Program-made: the position numbers and the translations under genes
In this document: one piece after another, positions 57,801 to 63,059 of the stretch
Position numbering within the stretch: position 1 is the first letter of the stretch
Layout of the letters: every line of letters starts with the position of its first letter
Notes under the pieces: generated by a model
Seen by the model: the letters and a program-made list of their open reading frames with translations, nothing else
Databases searched by the model: none
What the model was told of the DNA's origin: nothing
Source of the DNA: Conchocele bisecta
Taxonomy: Eukaryota; Mollusca; Bivalvia; Lucinida; Thyasiridae
Direction of reading: 5' to 3'
DNA: 64,000 nucleotides
Assembly (NCBI GenBank): GCA_029237695.1
Contig: CM055274.1
Location: 19,023,505 to 19,087,504 of the forward strand

Positions 57801-58350
57801 AAAGTATACTTTGAGGGAGTAATCATTTATTTTTCCTGAAATGCATTATTTCATATAGAACTAACGACTGCATATATTTGATGATTACAACTATGCAGAA
57901 TTATTATACTGAATGTATTACATTATCACAGCCAAAATGGCTGTGATAATGTAATCAATTCAGTATAATAAAAAATAATAAATTTGTCCTAAAATTGAAA
58001 ATTTCTCCCTCAAAGTATACTTTGCTAGAAAAGTATACTTTGCAATGTTGGTGAAATAGGCTACAGGGTCCGTTACTTCAACCTGTAGTTCACGTTACCG
58101 GTACTTCAAAATAATCTATTAGACCTTGACTGTATTTTCCTTCCTTGCTTCCTTCAGATATTCATTCAAGATACCACGCCCGTTCGCCCACTTCCTCCAC
58201 GCCAAGGACTACGACTCCAGCCCGATCAACTACCTCAACTCCGTGTATGAGGGTGACGGACACTCGATGACCCAGCAACCGGACATTGTCACCACCAACA
58301 ACGTTGATGACCATTTGTACCATGTGGACAATAACATCAACAACACGTGA
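36826..58350 (+). CDS. Multi-exon single-pass membrane protein with EB/EGF-like modules and mucin-like stalk (whole gene, exons listed separately)
   Basis: Spliced model from exons 36826-36895, 38999-39139, 41980-42309, 43715-43756, 44385-45185, 46067-46204, 47209-47415, 48666-48791, 51831-51908 and 54823-54922, ending in one of three tail exons. Lengths sum to 2033 nt before the tail, giving 694 (tail 11a), 692 (11b) or 741 residues (11c). All junctions are GT-AG; every intron up to exon 10 is phase 1 and the last is phase 2, and the joined frame is open. Visible architecture: hydrophobic signal peptide, cysteine-rich modules with spacing C-x5-C-x6-C-x4/5-C-x-C, Thr/Ser/Pro stalk, more such modules, a Gly/Val/Ile-rich transmembrane segment followed by RWKR, and a cytoplasmic tail. 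Such modules occur in nematode EB-module proteins and in many molluscan receptor-like proteins, so a cell-surface adhesion or recognition role is likely, but the ligand cannot be inferred. No orthologue is recognised with certainty. Exons could be missed in the long introns. Confidence 0.8.
36913..37156. mobile_element. Family A MITE in intron 1 of the receptor gene
   Basis: Begins about 17 bp after the exon 1 donor. It is the source-side counterpart of the copy at 14326-14570. Confidence 0.85.
37328..37656 (+). mobile_element. Family C MITE in intron 1
   Basis: TTAGGTTAGTACCGTGAATG, a partly deleted hairpin, and the full tail to GTATTGACGGGATAA. Confidence 0.75.
37680..37937 (+). mobile_element. 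Family H MITE with 5-bp target duplication, intron 1
   Basis: CAAGGTGTATGATCAAGTGG to CACCTTG, flanked by AGTAC on both sides. Confidence 0.85.
38585..38880 (-). repeat. Family N inverted-repeat element, intron 1
   Basis: Ends GTATTATTCACATATTGGAT ... CCAATATATGAACAATAAC around GCGGTCGCTAACGCTCCCTC; minus-strand counterpart of 9508-9785. Confidence 0.65.
38913..38985. mobile_element. Family B hairpin abutting exon 2
   Basis: CAGCGAAACCTCTCTCTCTA to its mirror ending TTTCACTG; TA on both sides. Its end is 13 bp from the exon. Confidence 0.8.
38999..39139 (+). CDS. Exon 2: first cysteine-rich module
   Basis: Acceptor TTGTTTCAG ends at 38998; donor GTAGGA starts at 39140; the exon is symmetric phase 1-1. 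It encodes about 47 residues with seven Cys (SSC, DEC, AKC, RGC, RIC, LC, TQC), an EB/EGF-like arrangement just after the signal peptide. The right end of a family B element (CACTG, 38985) lies 13 bp upstream of the exon, so the element supplies part of the acceptor region. The 3' half of the exon and its donor are copied in tandem just downstream. Confidence 0.8.
39170..39700 (+). repeat. 112-bp tandem array of exon 2 fragments with splice donors
   Basis: The motif CTCTGTAACGACAA occurs at 39088 (exon 2) and again at 39188, 39300, 39412, 39524 and 39636, so the first step is 100 bp and the next four are 112 bp. Each copy repeats the second half of exon 2, its donor (CAAGGTAGGAAT or CAAGGCAGGAAT) and about 30 bp of intron. 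112 is not a multiple of three and most copies lack a good acceptor, so these are probably degenerate pseudo-exons. The copies ending in GGCAGG have lost the GT donor. Confidence 0.85.
40018..40097 (+). mobile_element. Family F fragment, intron 2
   Basis: Left arm only, from ATAGGAATGAATGGCC to CTGGACGAAGGCC; everything right of the hairpin centre is missing. Confidence 0.8.
40100..40835. other. Intron 2, no recognisable exon
   Basis: No exon with matching phase and splice sites was found between the family F fragment and the C-E-C element. Confidence 0.4.
40838..41054. mobile_element. C-E-C composite element, intron 2
   Basis: TTTTTTCCCATTCACGGCAC appears on both sides of an E hairpin (about 40905-40978). 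Confidence 0.75.
41217..41482. mobile_element. Family I MITE, intron 2
   Basis: TGGGACTGGAGAAACTGTGA to TTTCTTCAGTCACA; diverged internal part. Confidence 0.6.
41505..41712. mobile_element. Family J MITE, intron 2
   Basis: GATTAGCCGGCTCGTAACGA core with mirrored arms, ending about 270 bp before exon 3. Confidence 0.7.
41980..42309 (+). CDS. Exon 3: two EB/EGF-like modules
   Basis: Acceptor TTATTTCAG ends at 41979 and donor GTAAGT starts at 42310, phase 1-1, 330 nt. There are twelve Cys in two sets of six: the first set spaced C-x5-C-x6-C-x4-C-x-C (from GTC, DPC, SNC, GQC, QC to KWC), the second C-x5-C-x6-C-x5-C-x-C (EYC, TEC, LTC, NTC, VC to EQC). CLPGYKLV and CLDGYRLA match the CxxGY/F signature of EB and EGF folds. 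Local GC is clearly higher than in the surrounding intron. Confidence 0.85.
42396..42530. repeat. Large palindrome, intron 3
   Basis: TTGCGGCGTATATCAGAAAA and TGATAGGTCGGAAAA are mirrored across about 45 bp; arms about 45 bp. Confidence 0.8.
42668..42878. mobile_element. Family I MITE, intron 3
   Basis: ATGTGACTGGGGAAAGGGGC to CCATTTCTCCAGTCACAGCC. Confidence 0.75.
42990..43229. mobile_element. Family L MITE, intron 3
   Basis: CTGTCTGTTCCACGTTTTGC to mirrored GCAAAACGTGGAACTGACAG with TA at both edges; about 240 bp. The clearest full-length copy of this family. Confidence 0.8.
43600..43668. repeat. Palindrome 45 bp before exon 4
   Basis: TTCTGTCTGTAACGCAGGGC and its mirror around GACTTACAGAAAGTC. 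Confidence 0.75.
43715..43756 (+). CDS. Exon 4: 42-nt linker exon
   Basis: Acceptor GTGTTTCAG ends at 43714 and donor GTAATA starts at 43757. The 42 nt are symmetric phase 1-1 and encode RPVNITGPECLAK, with one N-glycosylation sequon (NIT). It is small, so support comes only from splice sites and frame, but acceptor, donor and phase all agree with its neighbours. Confidence 0.65.
44385..45185 (+). CDS. Exon 5: Thr/Ser/Pro mucin-like stalk
   Basis: Acceptor ATGCTTCAG ends at 44384 and donor GTGAGA starts at 45186; 801 nt, phase 1-1. It encodes about 267 residues, mostly Thr, Ser, Pro and Ala, opening with VTTTTPPSTTVTTTT and closing with TTPCTNQPQT. The first half is almost pure ACA/ACG/ACT triplets; the second half is more varied, with SxP and TxxS patterns. 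This is a classic densely O-glycosylated extended spacer between the membrane-distal and membrane-proximal cysteine-rich modules. Length polymorphism is likely. A family I element starts about 21 bp after the donor. Confidence 0.85.
45207..45410. mobile_element. Family I MITE at the exon 5 donor
   Basis: TATGTGGCTGTGATTGGAGA to mirrored AGCCACATATA, starting 21 bp after the donor GT. Confidence 0.75.
45411..46066. other. Intron 5, no recognisable exon
   Basis: A 65-residue frame at 45765-45962 has no acceptor and donor in matching phase. Confidence 0.4.
46067..46204 (+). CDS. Exon 6: cysteine-rich module
   Basis: Acceptor ATATTGCAG ends at 46066 and donor GTAAGT starts at 46205; 138 nt, phase 1-1. 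Six Cys (AVC, SSC, ASC, DMC, YRC, IEC) with spacing C-x3-C-x7-C-x4-C-x6-C, an EGF-like variant following the stalk. CNLGYTV carries the CxxGY-type turn. A degenerate family A end (GGGGCCCGTTTGAC) starts at 46212, only 7 bp past the exon. Confidence 0.8.
46212..46445. mobile_element. Degenerate family A-like element in intron 6
   Basis: Left end GGGGCCCGTTTGACTAAA and a mutated right end near 46419 (GCGAAGTTTGGTTAAA). The usual core is replaced by a different hairpin, AATAAATTGCACTGACAGCC against its mirror (46277-46341). Confidence 0.55.
46590..47060. repeat. Inverted repeat with ATG-donor micro-ORF, intron 6
   Basis: TATGGTTGGAGTTTTCGGGG (about 46647) is mirrored twice near 47006-47058 (CCCCGAAAACTCC, ACCATAACT). 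At 46811-46832 inside it lies ATGGCGGACGCAGAAAATCA, AG, then GTAGGT. Confidence 0.5.
47209..47415 (+). CDS. Exon 7: EB/EGF-like module and start of the next
   Basis: Acceptor GTCATTTCAG ends at 47208 and donor GTAAGG starts at 47416; 207 nt, phase 1-1. The first module reads EPC, RLC, TTC, GVC, EC, then SC (C-x5-C-x6-C-x5-C-x-C). A second begins at EEC-x7-EC and is completed by exon 8, so the intron splits a module. A family I element starts about 5 bp after the donor GT. Confidence 0.8.
47421..47655. mobile_element. Family I MITE at the exon 7 donor
   Basis: TATGTGGCTGCGACTCAGGA to TTCTCCAGTCACCGCCACAT, starting 5 bp after the donor GT. Confidence 0.8.
47755..47845. mobile_element. Family E hairpin, intron 7
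   Basis: AGTATATGGTGTTACCACTC ... CCGTCTTGTCGAGACGG ... mirror. Confidence 0.75.
48071..48172. mobile_element. Family D MITE, intron 7
   Basis: TA-flanked perfect arms CAGTGGGGTCAGCGTGTAAG to mirror; no mismatch visible between arms. Confidence 0.85.
48666..48791 (+). CDS. Exon 8: second half of membrane-proximal module
   Basis: Acceptor CCATTCACAG ends at 48665 and donor GTACTA starts at 48792; 126 nt, phase 1-1. It supplies QEC, GRC, AC and VQC, which join exon 7 to give C-x7-C-x6-C-x4-C-x-C. One sequon (NAS) is near the end. The donor is the weakest in the gene. Confidence 0.75.
49338..49648 (+). mobile_element. Family C MITE, intron 8
   Basis: GTAGGTTAGTGCCGTGAATG, AAACGGGATGGGCGAGACTC hairpin, tail to GTGTTGACGGGATAA. 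Confidence 0.8.
49850..50085. mobile_element. Family J MITE, intron 8
   Basis: TTAACCCTTTCACCCCTAAG at the left, GACGGCTCGTCACGTGCCGG core, GTCGAAAGGGTTAA at the right. Confidence 0.7.
50148..50620 (+). mobile_element. Family G MITE, intron 8
   Basis: TTAAAGGTACATGCCCACTC at the left; all internal blocks; right end ACTGAGTGTGCATGTATCT is mutated. Confidence 0.8.
50780..51084. mobile_element. Family T MITE, intron 8
   Basis: GTAGCCGATTTAACCAACAT to ATGTTGGTGAAATAGGCTAC with intact centre. Confidence 0.85.
51154..51365. mobile_element. Family B MITE, intron 8
   Basis: CAATAGAACCTCTCTAAACC, internal second start at about 51307, right end GGTTCCACTG. Confidence 0.75.
51713..51800. mobile_element. 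Family E hairpin upstream of exon 9
   Basis: GTATATGTTGTTATCACTCA to mirrored GAGTGGTAACAATATACAC; loop CGTCTCGTCGAGACG. Confidence 0.8.
51831..51908 (+). CDS. Exon 9: juxtamembrane exon
   Basis: Acceptor TTTGCTTTCAG ends at 51830 and donor GTAAGT starts at 51909; 78 nt, phase 1-1, encoding YRERDICENMSRSIFGADLY and DRAKD. The charged composition suits an extracellular membrane-proximal segment. A family E hairpin lies 30-115 bp upstream, and the A-rich stretch before the acceptor resembles sequence flanking other family E copies. It is short, so it is supported by sites and phase only. Confidence 0.65.
52914..54401 (+). repeat. 38-bp minisatellite, about 39 copies, intron 9
   Basis: Unit ATCAACGTTTCTGAACATCT plus ATTGACAATGTCCAGATT, with variants (ATCAACG/ATCAATG, TCTATTG/ATATTG, GACAAT/GGCAAT, AACAACTATT). 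A few units carry 1-bp indels. Period 38 is clear throughout. Confidence 0.95.
54402..54770. mobile_element. Family U palindrome (split by a family A MITE)
   Basis: Left arm GCCAACTCGCAATCAAGCAG, right arm its mirror at about 54698-54720, then 54725-54752 reads the mirror of the minisatellite unit. A related copy sits at 32815-32955. Confidence 0.7.
54438..54683. mobile_element. Family A MITE nested in another palindromic element
   Basis: Both ends and core present. It splits a second palindrome whose arms are 54402-54437 and 54684-54720 (GCCAACTCGCAATCAAGCAG and its mirror). Confidence 0.85.
54823..54922 (+). CDS. Exon 10: transmembrane segment
   Basis: Acceptor GTGTTTCAG ends at 54822 and donor GTACTT starts at 54923. 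Entered in phase 1 and left in phase 2. It encodes IRRMQ, then GAIIGGCIGGVVFIGLVIGV, VVII and RWKR: a helix of about 24 hydrophobic residues with GxxxG-like glycines, followed by a positive stop-transfer cluster. This fixes a type I topology with a cytoplasmic C-terminus. Confidence 0.85.
55150..55250. mobile_element. Family E hairpin, intron 10
   Basis: AAGTGTATGTCGTTACCACT to mirror around CCGTCTCGACGAGACGG. Confidence 0.8.
55437..55488 (+). CDS. Exon 11a: short alternative tail
   Basis: Acceptor TTGTCTCAG ends at 55436. In the phase left by exon 10 it reads RQHPGYNEVKTDVPLVG and then TGA (55486-55488). It is a complete 16-17 residue tail. An AATAAA lies at 55739-55744. It is mutually exclusive with the other tail exons because it contains a stop. 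Confidence 0.65.
55637..55712. repeat. Palindrome (family W), copy 2
   Basis: AGTGTATCAGGCTCGTCTCG with a decayed mirror; GAAACGGTAGAAATTCCTCG is shared with 17693-17790. Confidence 0.6.
55925..56060 (+). repeat. Short tandem repeat, about 30-bp unit
   Basis: ATGCAATAAATGTA...TATGCCATATTTGT recurs five times between 55918 and 56065. Confidence 0.8.
56113..56158 (+). CDS. Exon 11b: possible second alternative tail
   Basis: Using an AG at 56111-56112, the exon 10 phase gives RQAGDDQGYFIDGFN then TGA. The better acceptor, TGTTCCAG ending at 56107, puts the same DNA in another frame and yields a 66-nt phase 2-2 cassette (56108-56173, donor GTCAGT) that would join exon 11c in frame and insert RGRRETIRDTSSMASTEGTI plus SR. 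Both readings are open; the sequence alone does not decide between them. Confidence 0.4.
56250..56636. mobile_element. C-E-C composite element
   Basis: Family C tail and hairpin, then an E hairpin (56486-56560), then a second TTTTTTCCCATTCACGGCAC end. Confidence 0.8.
56735..56955. mobile_element. Family K inverted-repeat element
   Basis: TTTGAGACGCCCATGTGCTT and TGCGTAATTTCATTAAATAC are mirrored at the right. Followed by a partial family I (to about 57070). Confidence 0.7.
57085..57440. mobile_element. Family L right part with flanking inverted repeat
   Basis: GGAATTTCATCAAATAATAT, ATTTAATGTGTTTAATAGCC and GCAAAACGCGGAACAGACAG match the right half of 42990-43229. A hairpin GGTCAATTTCCAA precedes it. 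Confidence 0.6.
57760..58064. mobile_element. Family T MITE 94 bp before exon 11c
   Basis: GTAGCTGATTTCATCAAAAT to ATGTTGGTGAAATAGGCTAC, complete. Confidence 0.85.
58158..58350 (+). CDS. Exon 11c: long cytoplasmic tail
   Basis: Acceptor TTGCTTCCTTCAG ends at 58157. In phase 2 it reads RYSFKIPRPFAHFLHAKDYD, continues through INYLNSVYEGDGHS and ends NNINNT, TGA at 58348-58350. GC rises well above the flanking DNA. It has several Tyr (NYL, VYEG, LYHV) that could be signalling or sorting sites, which is an inference only. AATAAA follows 60 bp after the stop. Confidence 0.75.
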
Positions 58351-58410
58351 ACACTGCTAAGATGTAGACTAGTGTATATACAAATGTAGTATATGATTAT
58401 ATAGCCTATA

Positions 58411-58416
58411 AATAAA
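58411..58416 (+). promoter_or_regulatory. Polyadenylation signal of the long-tail transcript
   Basis: Canonical AATAAA 61 bp after the exon 11c stop codon, followed by a T-containing stretch. Confidence 0.6.
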
Positions 58417-58587
58417 CGCATTCTCATTGGTTCAATCACCCGTTTGAGCCGGCTCATAAAAATTAACAATTCGTTCCCTCAATTTAAAAATTCGTTCCCA
58501 CAAAATAACAATTCGTTCCCAAATGTTGCTTTGAAATAGTATAGTACATTATTCAGACAATCCAGGTTGTGTGCAGTAAATTACATA

Positions 58588-58922
58588 TATGCGGCTGTGA
58601 CTGGAGAAATGGGGCTTATGGGTTTTGCGAACAGTGTAAATCCGCATCCGCACAGTCTGATCATGATCTGCACTGTTCGCCATTCCATCAATGAAACGCC
58701 CGGCATGCTTCTAAAAAGCAATATGTACAGTGGGGTCAGCGTATAAGTGCACACACGAACGAACACGACAGGTTGGAACCAACCTGTCGTGTTCGTTCGT
58801 GTGTGCACTTACACGCTGACCCCACTGTATCGTTATCCGGCTACATGAGTGTGCTATTTGATCAGGATCGACACTGATCACAAATCACATAAAACCCATT
58901 TCTCCAGTTCCGGCCACATATA
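58588..58922. mobile_element. Family I MITE with nested family D
   Basis: TGCGGCTGTGACTGGAGAAA to CATTTCTCCAGTTCCGGCCA. Interrupted by the family D copy at 58728-58827, TA on both sides. Confidence 0.85.
58728..58827. mobile_element. Family D MITE nested in family I
   Basis: Perfect-arm copy, CAGTGGGGTCAGCGTATAAG to mirror; the host resumes with TATCGTTATCCGG. Confidence 0.9.
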
Positions 58923-59084
58923 AGTAGAGTTTTGTTTATAGTCAAATTAATGAATACATTGCTTGCGTATAATACTTCAAGAGAGCAGAGTATGGCATAT
59001 ATGTAAAGTGTATTTTGATTTATAACTACAATTAGTATATAATAGAATAATCATTTATATACATAGTATATGAAAATACTTATT

Positions 59085-59900
59085 TATCCCGTCAACACAG
59101 TGCGTATGTGCCGTGAAACACGGTGCCATGAAACATTTTTGATATCCTGTCAATATGACCTAATCACTGCGTATGAATATGTGCGGTTGTCACACTAGTC
59201 GATTCTCCGATTTTGAAGATGCGGCTGGGTTTAATTTTTGCATTTTAAATCTATTTATATAGTGTTGACATGATAAATAGAATAGTAGGTTAGTGCCGTG
59301 AATGGAAAAACATATCTGGCGCGGCACGGAAACGGGATGAGCAGAGCCTCGCCTATCCCGTTTCCTCAGCCTTGCCAGTGAGTGAGTGAGTGAGTGAATA
59401 GGGTTTAACGTCCGCTTTTCTGACATAGAGGTACAAGCCTCAGGGAGTCTACACGCAGACGGGTCAACGGGGTCGAGTCCCGTATCCACCTGTCCGAGGG
59501 GGGTAAATCCCAACTTCAGAACTCAATATTTACAATCAAAATATATATTCAGTCCTGAAATTAGAACAACCTGATCTGGTGCCAGGCCCTCGCCACACCA
59601 GCATCATTTATCCCATTCCCTAAAAGTAATAGGATTAGCGCTAATCTTACTTTTATATATGGGGCATAGCCTGACTCAACTCTCACATACAAGAAAGCCA
59701 AAAATGTACATGAGGGCCAAATCCGGTATAGTGGGTTCCGGAAAGTATGAACACAATCGTTAAGCCAGTTTAATCGCCTTTTACGACAAGCAATGGCTAC
59801 TGCAGCACTATTCTCAGGATCAGTTGATCCCGCCCCGGTGCCTGCACGGGGCGTCTCAGCCTTGCCAGATATTGTTTGATAGTTCCTACAACCTATGCCT
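59085..59900 (-). mobile_element. Family C MITE split by a SINE
   Basis: TTATCCCGTCAACACAGTGC ... GTAGGTTAGTGCCGTGAATG ... CAGCCTTGCCAG, then the SINE, then CCAGATATTGTTTGATAG. The right end is incomplete. Confidence 0.8.
59379..59854 (-). mobile_element. Full-length tRNA-related SINE with 14-bp target duplication
   Basis: Flanked by CTCAGCCTTGCCAG (59365-59378 and 59855-59868). On the minus strand it starts ACGCCCCGTGCAGGCACCGG, contains CTTGTCGTAAAAGGCGATTA and ends CGTTAAACCCTATTCACTCA with (CTCA)n. The block and tail are typical of mollusc SINEs; the head is not a plain tRNA. Confidence 0.85.
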
Positions 59901-59922
59901 CTGACTGCATGATTGTATGCTT

Positions 59923-60300
59923 AACCCTTTCACCCCTAAGTAACTGGAATGGATTTTGTAAATCTTGCAACCAATCCAATCGTAACAAAATGATTTTCAC
60001 TTTACTCCATTTATGAAAAGAGGGATGTTTTTGTTCTCAAAAATAAGACAATTACTTCCAAAAAATGCAGATCCTGATGAGACGGCTCGTGACGAGTCGG
60101 CTTATCTGGATCAACACTTTTGCAAATACCACTACGTGCGGTATATGTAAACAGCGTAGATCCAGATAAGCCCACAAGCTGTCTCATCAGGATCTGCACT
60201 TTTTGCAAGTAATTTTCATATTTCTTTTTAGAACAAAAACACTCGCTTTTCAAAAATTGACTAGTCTGAAAATCATTTTGTGACAACATAATTGGTCAGA
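59923..60300. mobile_element. Two adjacent family J MITEs
   Basis: First copy about 59923-60135 (TTAACCCTTTCACCCCTAAG ... GACGGCTCGTGACGAGTCGG), second about 60140-60300 in the other orientation. Confidence 0.7.
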
Positions 60301-60304
60301 AAAT

Positions 60305-60475
60305 GAACATATTTGTGCTGTGACTGGAGAAATGGGGATTATGGGTTTTGTGACAAGTGCAGATACAAATTAGCCTGTGCATCTGCACAGTCCGGTCAGG
60401 ATCTGCACTGTTCGCCATTCAATCACTGAAACACCCATCATGCTTCTAACATGCAATATACTACAGGCGAGTGGT
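60305..60475. mobile_element. Family I MITE, right end missing
   Basis: TGTGCTGTGACTGGAGAAAT, CACAGTCCGGTCAGGATCTG; stops near CATGCAATATACT. Confidence 0.7.
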
Positions 60476-60703
60476 TTGTTTGTTTGTTGGAGTTAACGGC
60501 CTATCAACAGCTAAGGTCATTTAAGGCTGGGTCAATGGGTTTAGTACTAAATCCCATATATTACCTGTACAAGTACATGTACGTGTTCAAGTGCAAGTCT
60601 GTATAAATTGTACTATTCATTAAACTAATAATCGAGGTATATGTGTGCATGTACATGTATCTGTATGTATTTTAGTAAACCCCAGTTTTGTTTTATAGTA
60701 CCA

Positions 60704-61029
60704 GTAGCCGATTTCAACAACATTGCAAAGTATACTTTTCTAGCAAAGTATACTTTGAGGGAGTAATCATTTATTTTTCCCGAAATGTATCATTTCATAC
60801 AGAATTAAAGACTGCATATATTTGATGATTAAAAGTATGCATAATTATTATACTGAATTTATGACATTATCACTAAAATTATTATACTGAATTTATGTCA
60901 TTATCACAATAATGTAATAAATTCAGTATAATAAAAATTAATAAATTTATCCTTAAATTGAAAAATTTTCCCTCAAAGTGTATACTTTGCTAGAAAAGTA
61001 TACTTTGCAATGTTGGTTAAATAGGCTAC
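60704..61029. mobile_element. Family T MITE, rearranged centre
   Basis: Both ends intact; the central palindrome is partly duplicated (ATTATACTGAATTTATG twice). Confidence 0.8.
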
Positions 61030-61193
61030 AGATGTCTACGTCAATTTATCGACATCTGCTATGACCGGAACATTTACATGTACAGTTCATACGAAATAGC
61101 ACGACCAATGGAATATCCATAACAAATGAAGGGGTCAGTCAAAACAGAAGGGATCTACATGCAAGTCCCTTATGTTAGCCCCTTTATTCAACT

Positions 61194-61396
61194 TGGGCCC
61201 GTTTCACTAAACATCTTACCACTAAAATGTTCGTAAGTGCAACTTTAGGATCGTCTGGAAATTTAAATTGATCGATTTACATTTATTGAGCATAGGCTGC
61301 AAATGCAGCCTATGCTCAATAAATGTAAATTCAATAATAGTTTACAAGGAAACATTGTTAATGTGAAATTTACTATCATAAGATTGCACTTACGAA
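61194..61396. mobile_element. Family A MITE, right end missing
   Basis: Left end and central palindrome present (one mismatch in the core, TGCAAATGCA); similarity stops at GCACTTACGAAAA. Confidence 0.75.
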
Positions 61397-61549
61397 AACA
61401 GAAAAGAGAAAGCGAAATAGTGGAACGTCCCACCAACAGCTAAGGTCATATAGAGACGGGAGCACAGTTTAAAGCCTCATCCGACAGACCAGTGGGATGG
61501 AAATACTATGACAGTAGTTTTGATGCCCAAGGCGAGGTTTAAACCCACA

Positions 61550-61863
61550 AGGGGCGATAACCGTGTTTGCTTAAAATGCTAACGGACATTACTATTTATT
61601 CTCTGTATTTATATTTTGATGTGCAATGATTATACTTTATAATCTGTCGAAAATATTATTTTTTCAGATATCATGCCTCATTTGCATATGAAAATAGCCT
61701 GATACCACCGCGAGTCACCATCAGTAAAATCAATATTACTAAATGATTATATCTGTATAGCGGGCACTCGTGGTATAGTGACATAATTATACACTTATTA
61801 AAAACAAAAAAAACAAACAAAAAAACGAACATTGTGTGCCTACTGACTGGGCATGTACCTTTA
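61550..61863 (+). mobile_element. Family G MITE, 5' truncated
   Basis: Starts inside at GGGGCGATAACCGTGTTTGC and runs to GGGCATGTACCT, TTAA. An A-rich insertion (AAAACAAAAAAAACAAAC) sits near the right end. Confidence 0.75.
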
Positions 61864-61943
61864 ACTTCTGAAGATTGACACATATTGGTGTGTATTGTTG
61901 TAAAAGTAATGTATACATGTATGAATATTCGTACTCACATGTA

Positions 61944-62344
61944 CAAGGTGCATGATCACGTGGTTACAACAACAACAACGTCGCCCTCTCCAAAGTAAGT
62001 ATTATTTGATATTTTCTTTATTATGCAATGGATTTTGATGAAATATGGCGCAGCAAATGCATCTTCATGAGCTGCATTTGATGGACCATGGAGTTCTGCA
62101 CAGACGTATGTCGTTTTTGCGAAGAATACCGACACGGAAATCGATTCTTCGCAAAAACGACAGAAATTTGGGCGAAAATACAGAGACCACCAAATGCACC
62201 ACAAGACGCGTTTGATGTGCCATATTTCATCAAAATCCGTTACATAATAAGGAAACTATAAAATAATGCGTACTTTGAATCAGATGCATTCTGGAAATTT
62301 CAGTACTTGTTGTTGTTGTTAGTACCACGTGATCATACACCTTG
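61944..62344 (+). mobile_element. Family H MITE with 5-bp target duplication
   Basis: CAAGGTGCATGATCACGTGG to CACCTTG, flanked by ATGTA on both sides. The longest copy; includes an inner hairpin about GTCGTTTTTGCGAAGAAT. Confidence 0.85.
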
Positions 62345-62509
62345 ATGTACACTGACCAAAAAGTCCATAATGCTATTGAATACGAGAACATTTCGCGTGT
62401 AAATAATTTTGTGTGAACAATTTTGATATAAAACATCATGAATTAACACAGGAACAGGAATGTCTGATCTGAACAAGATTAAATAATAAACTAACTACAA
62501 ATTGCTTTC

Positions 62510-62885
62510 ACATACGAGATGTATGTAATTTTGAACATGCACGATATTTCATGAGTGAGTGAGTGAGTGAGTGAATAGGGTTTAACGTCCGCTTTTCTGA
62601 CATAGAGGTACAAGCCTCAGGGAGTCTACACGCAGACGGGTCAACGGGGTCGAGTCCCATATCCACCTGTCCAAGGGGGGTAAAACGATATTTCATGAAA
62701 TGCATTTACAAACTTTATGATAATTTCCATAAATGACGTCTATAGTTGATACAATTTTCATAGCAAATGCGGCTATGAAAATGTTGTCATCTTTCGACGT
62801 CATTTAGAGAAAATATCACAGTTTGTGTAAATATATTTCACATGTTTTTAGATACAAAATCACACATCAGGTCTCGTATACCGGT
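62510..62885. mobile_element. Family K element split by a SINE
   Basis: TGCACGATATTTCATGA, the SINE, then AATGCATTTACAAACTTTAT and a mirrored body with AATGACGTC. Confidence 0.7.
62555..62684 (-). mobile_element. 5'-truncated SINE with 14-bp target duplication
   Basis: Same SINE as 59379-59854 but only the 3' 130 bp; flanked by ACGATATTTCATGA (62541-62554 and 62685-62698). Confidence 0.85.
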
Positions 62886-63059
62886 AAGATCAATATAATA
62901 TATATAATTATGTATTATGCAAGAACTGTAAATAAGTGAATAGTACAAATAAACATATATACTATAATCCTTCTTTTTGTTTTCTTTCTGTTTAATACGC
63001 AAACAGAAATAAACAGAAATTGACAATTACGATTATCTGCATTTTTTCGATAATATTAA

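Noticed and set aside
59190..59513. 107-residue minus-strand frame
   Set aside because: It runs through the SINE and the family C element; the same translated phrase occurs in the other SINE copy.
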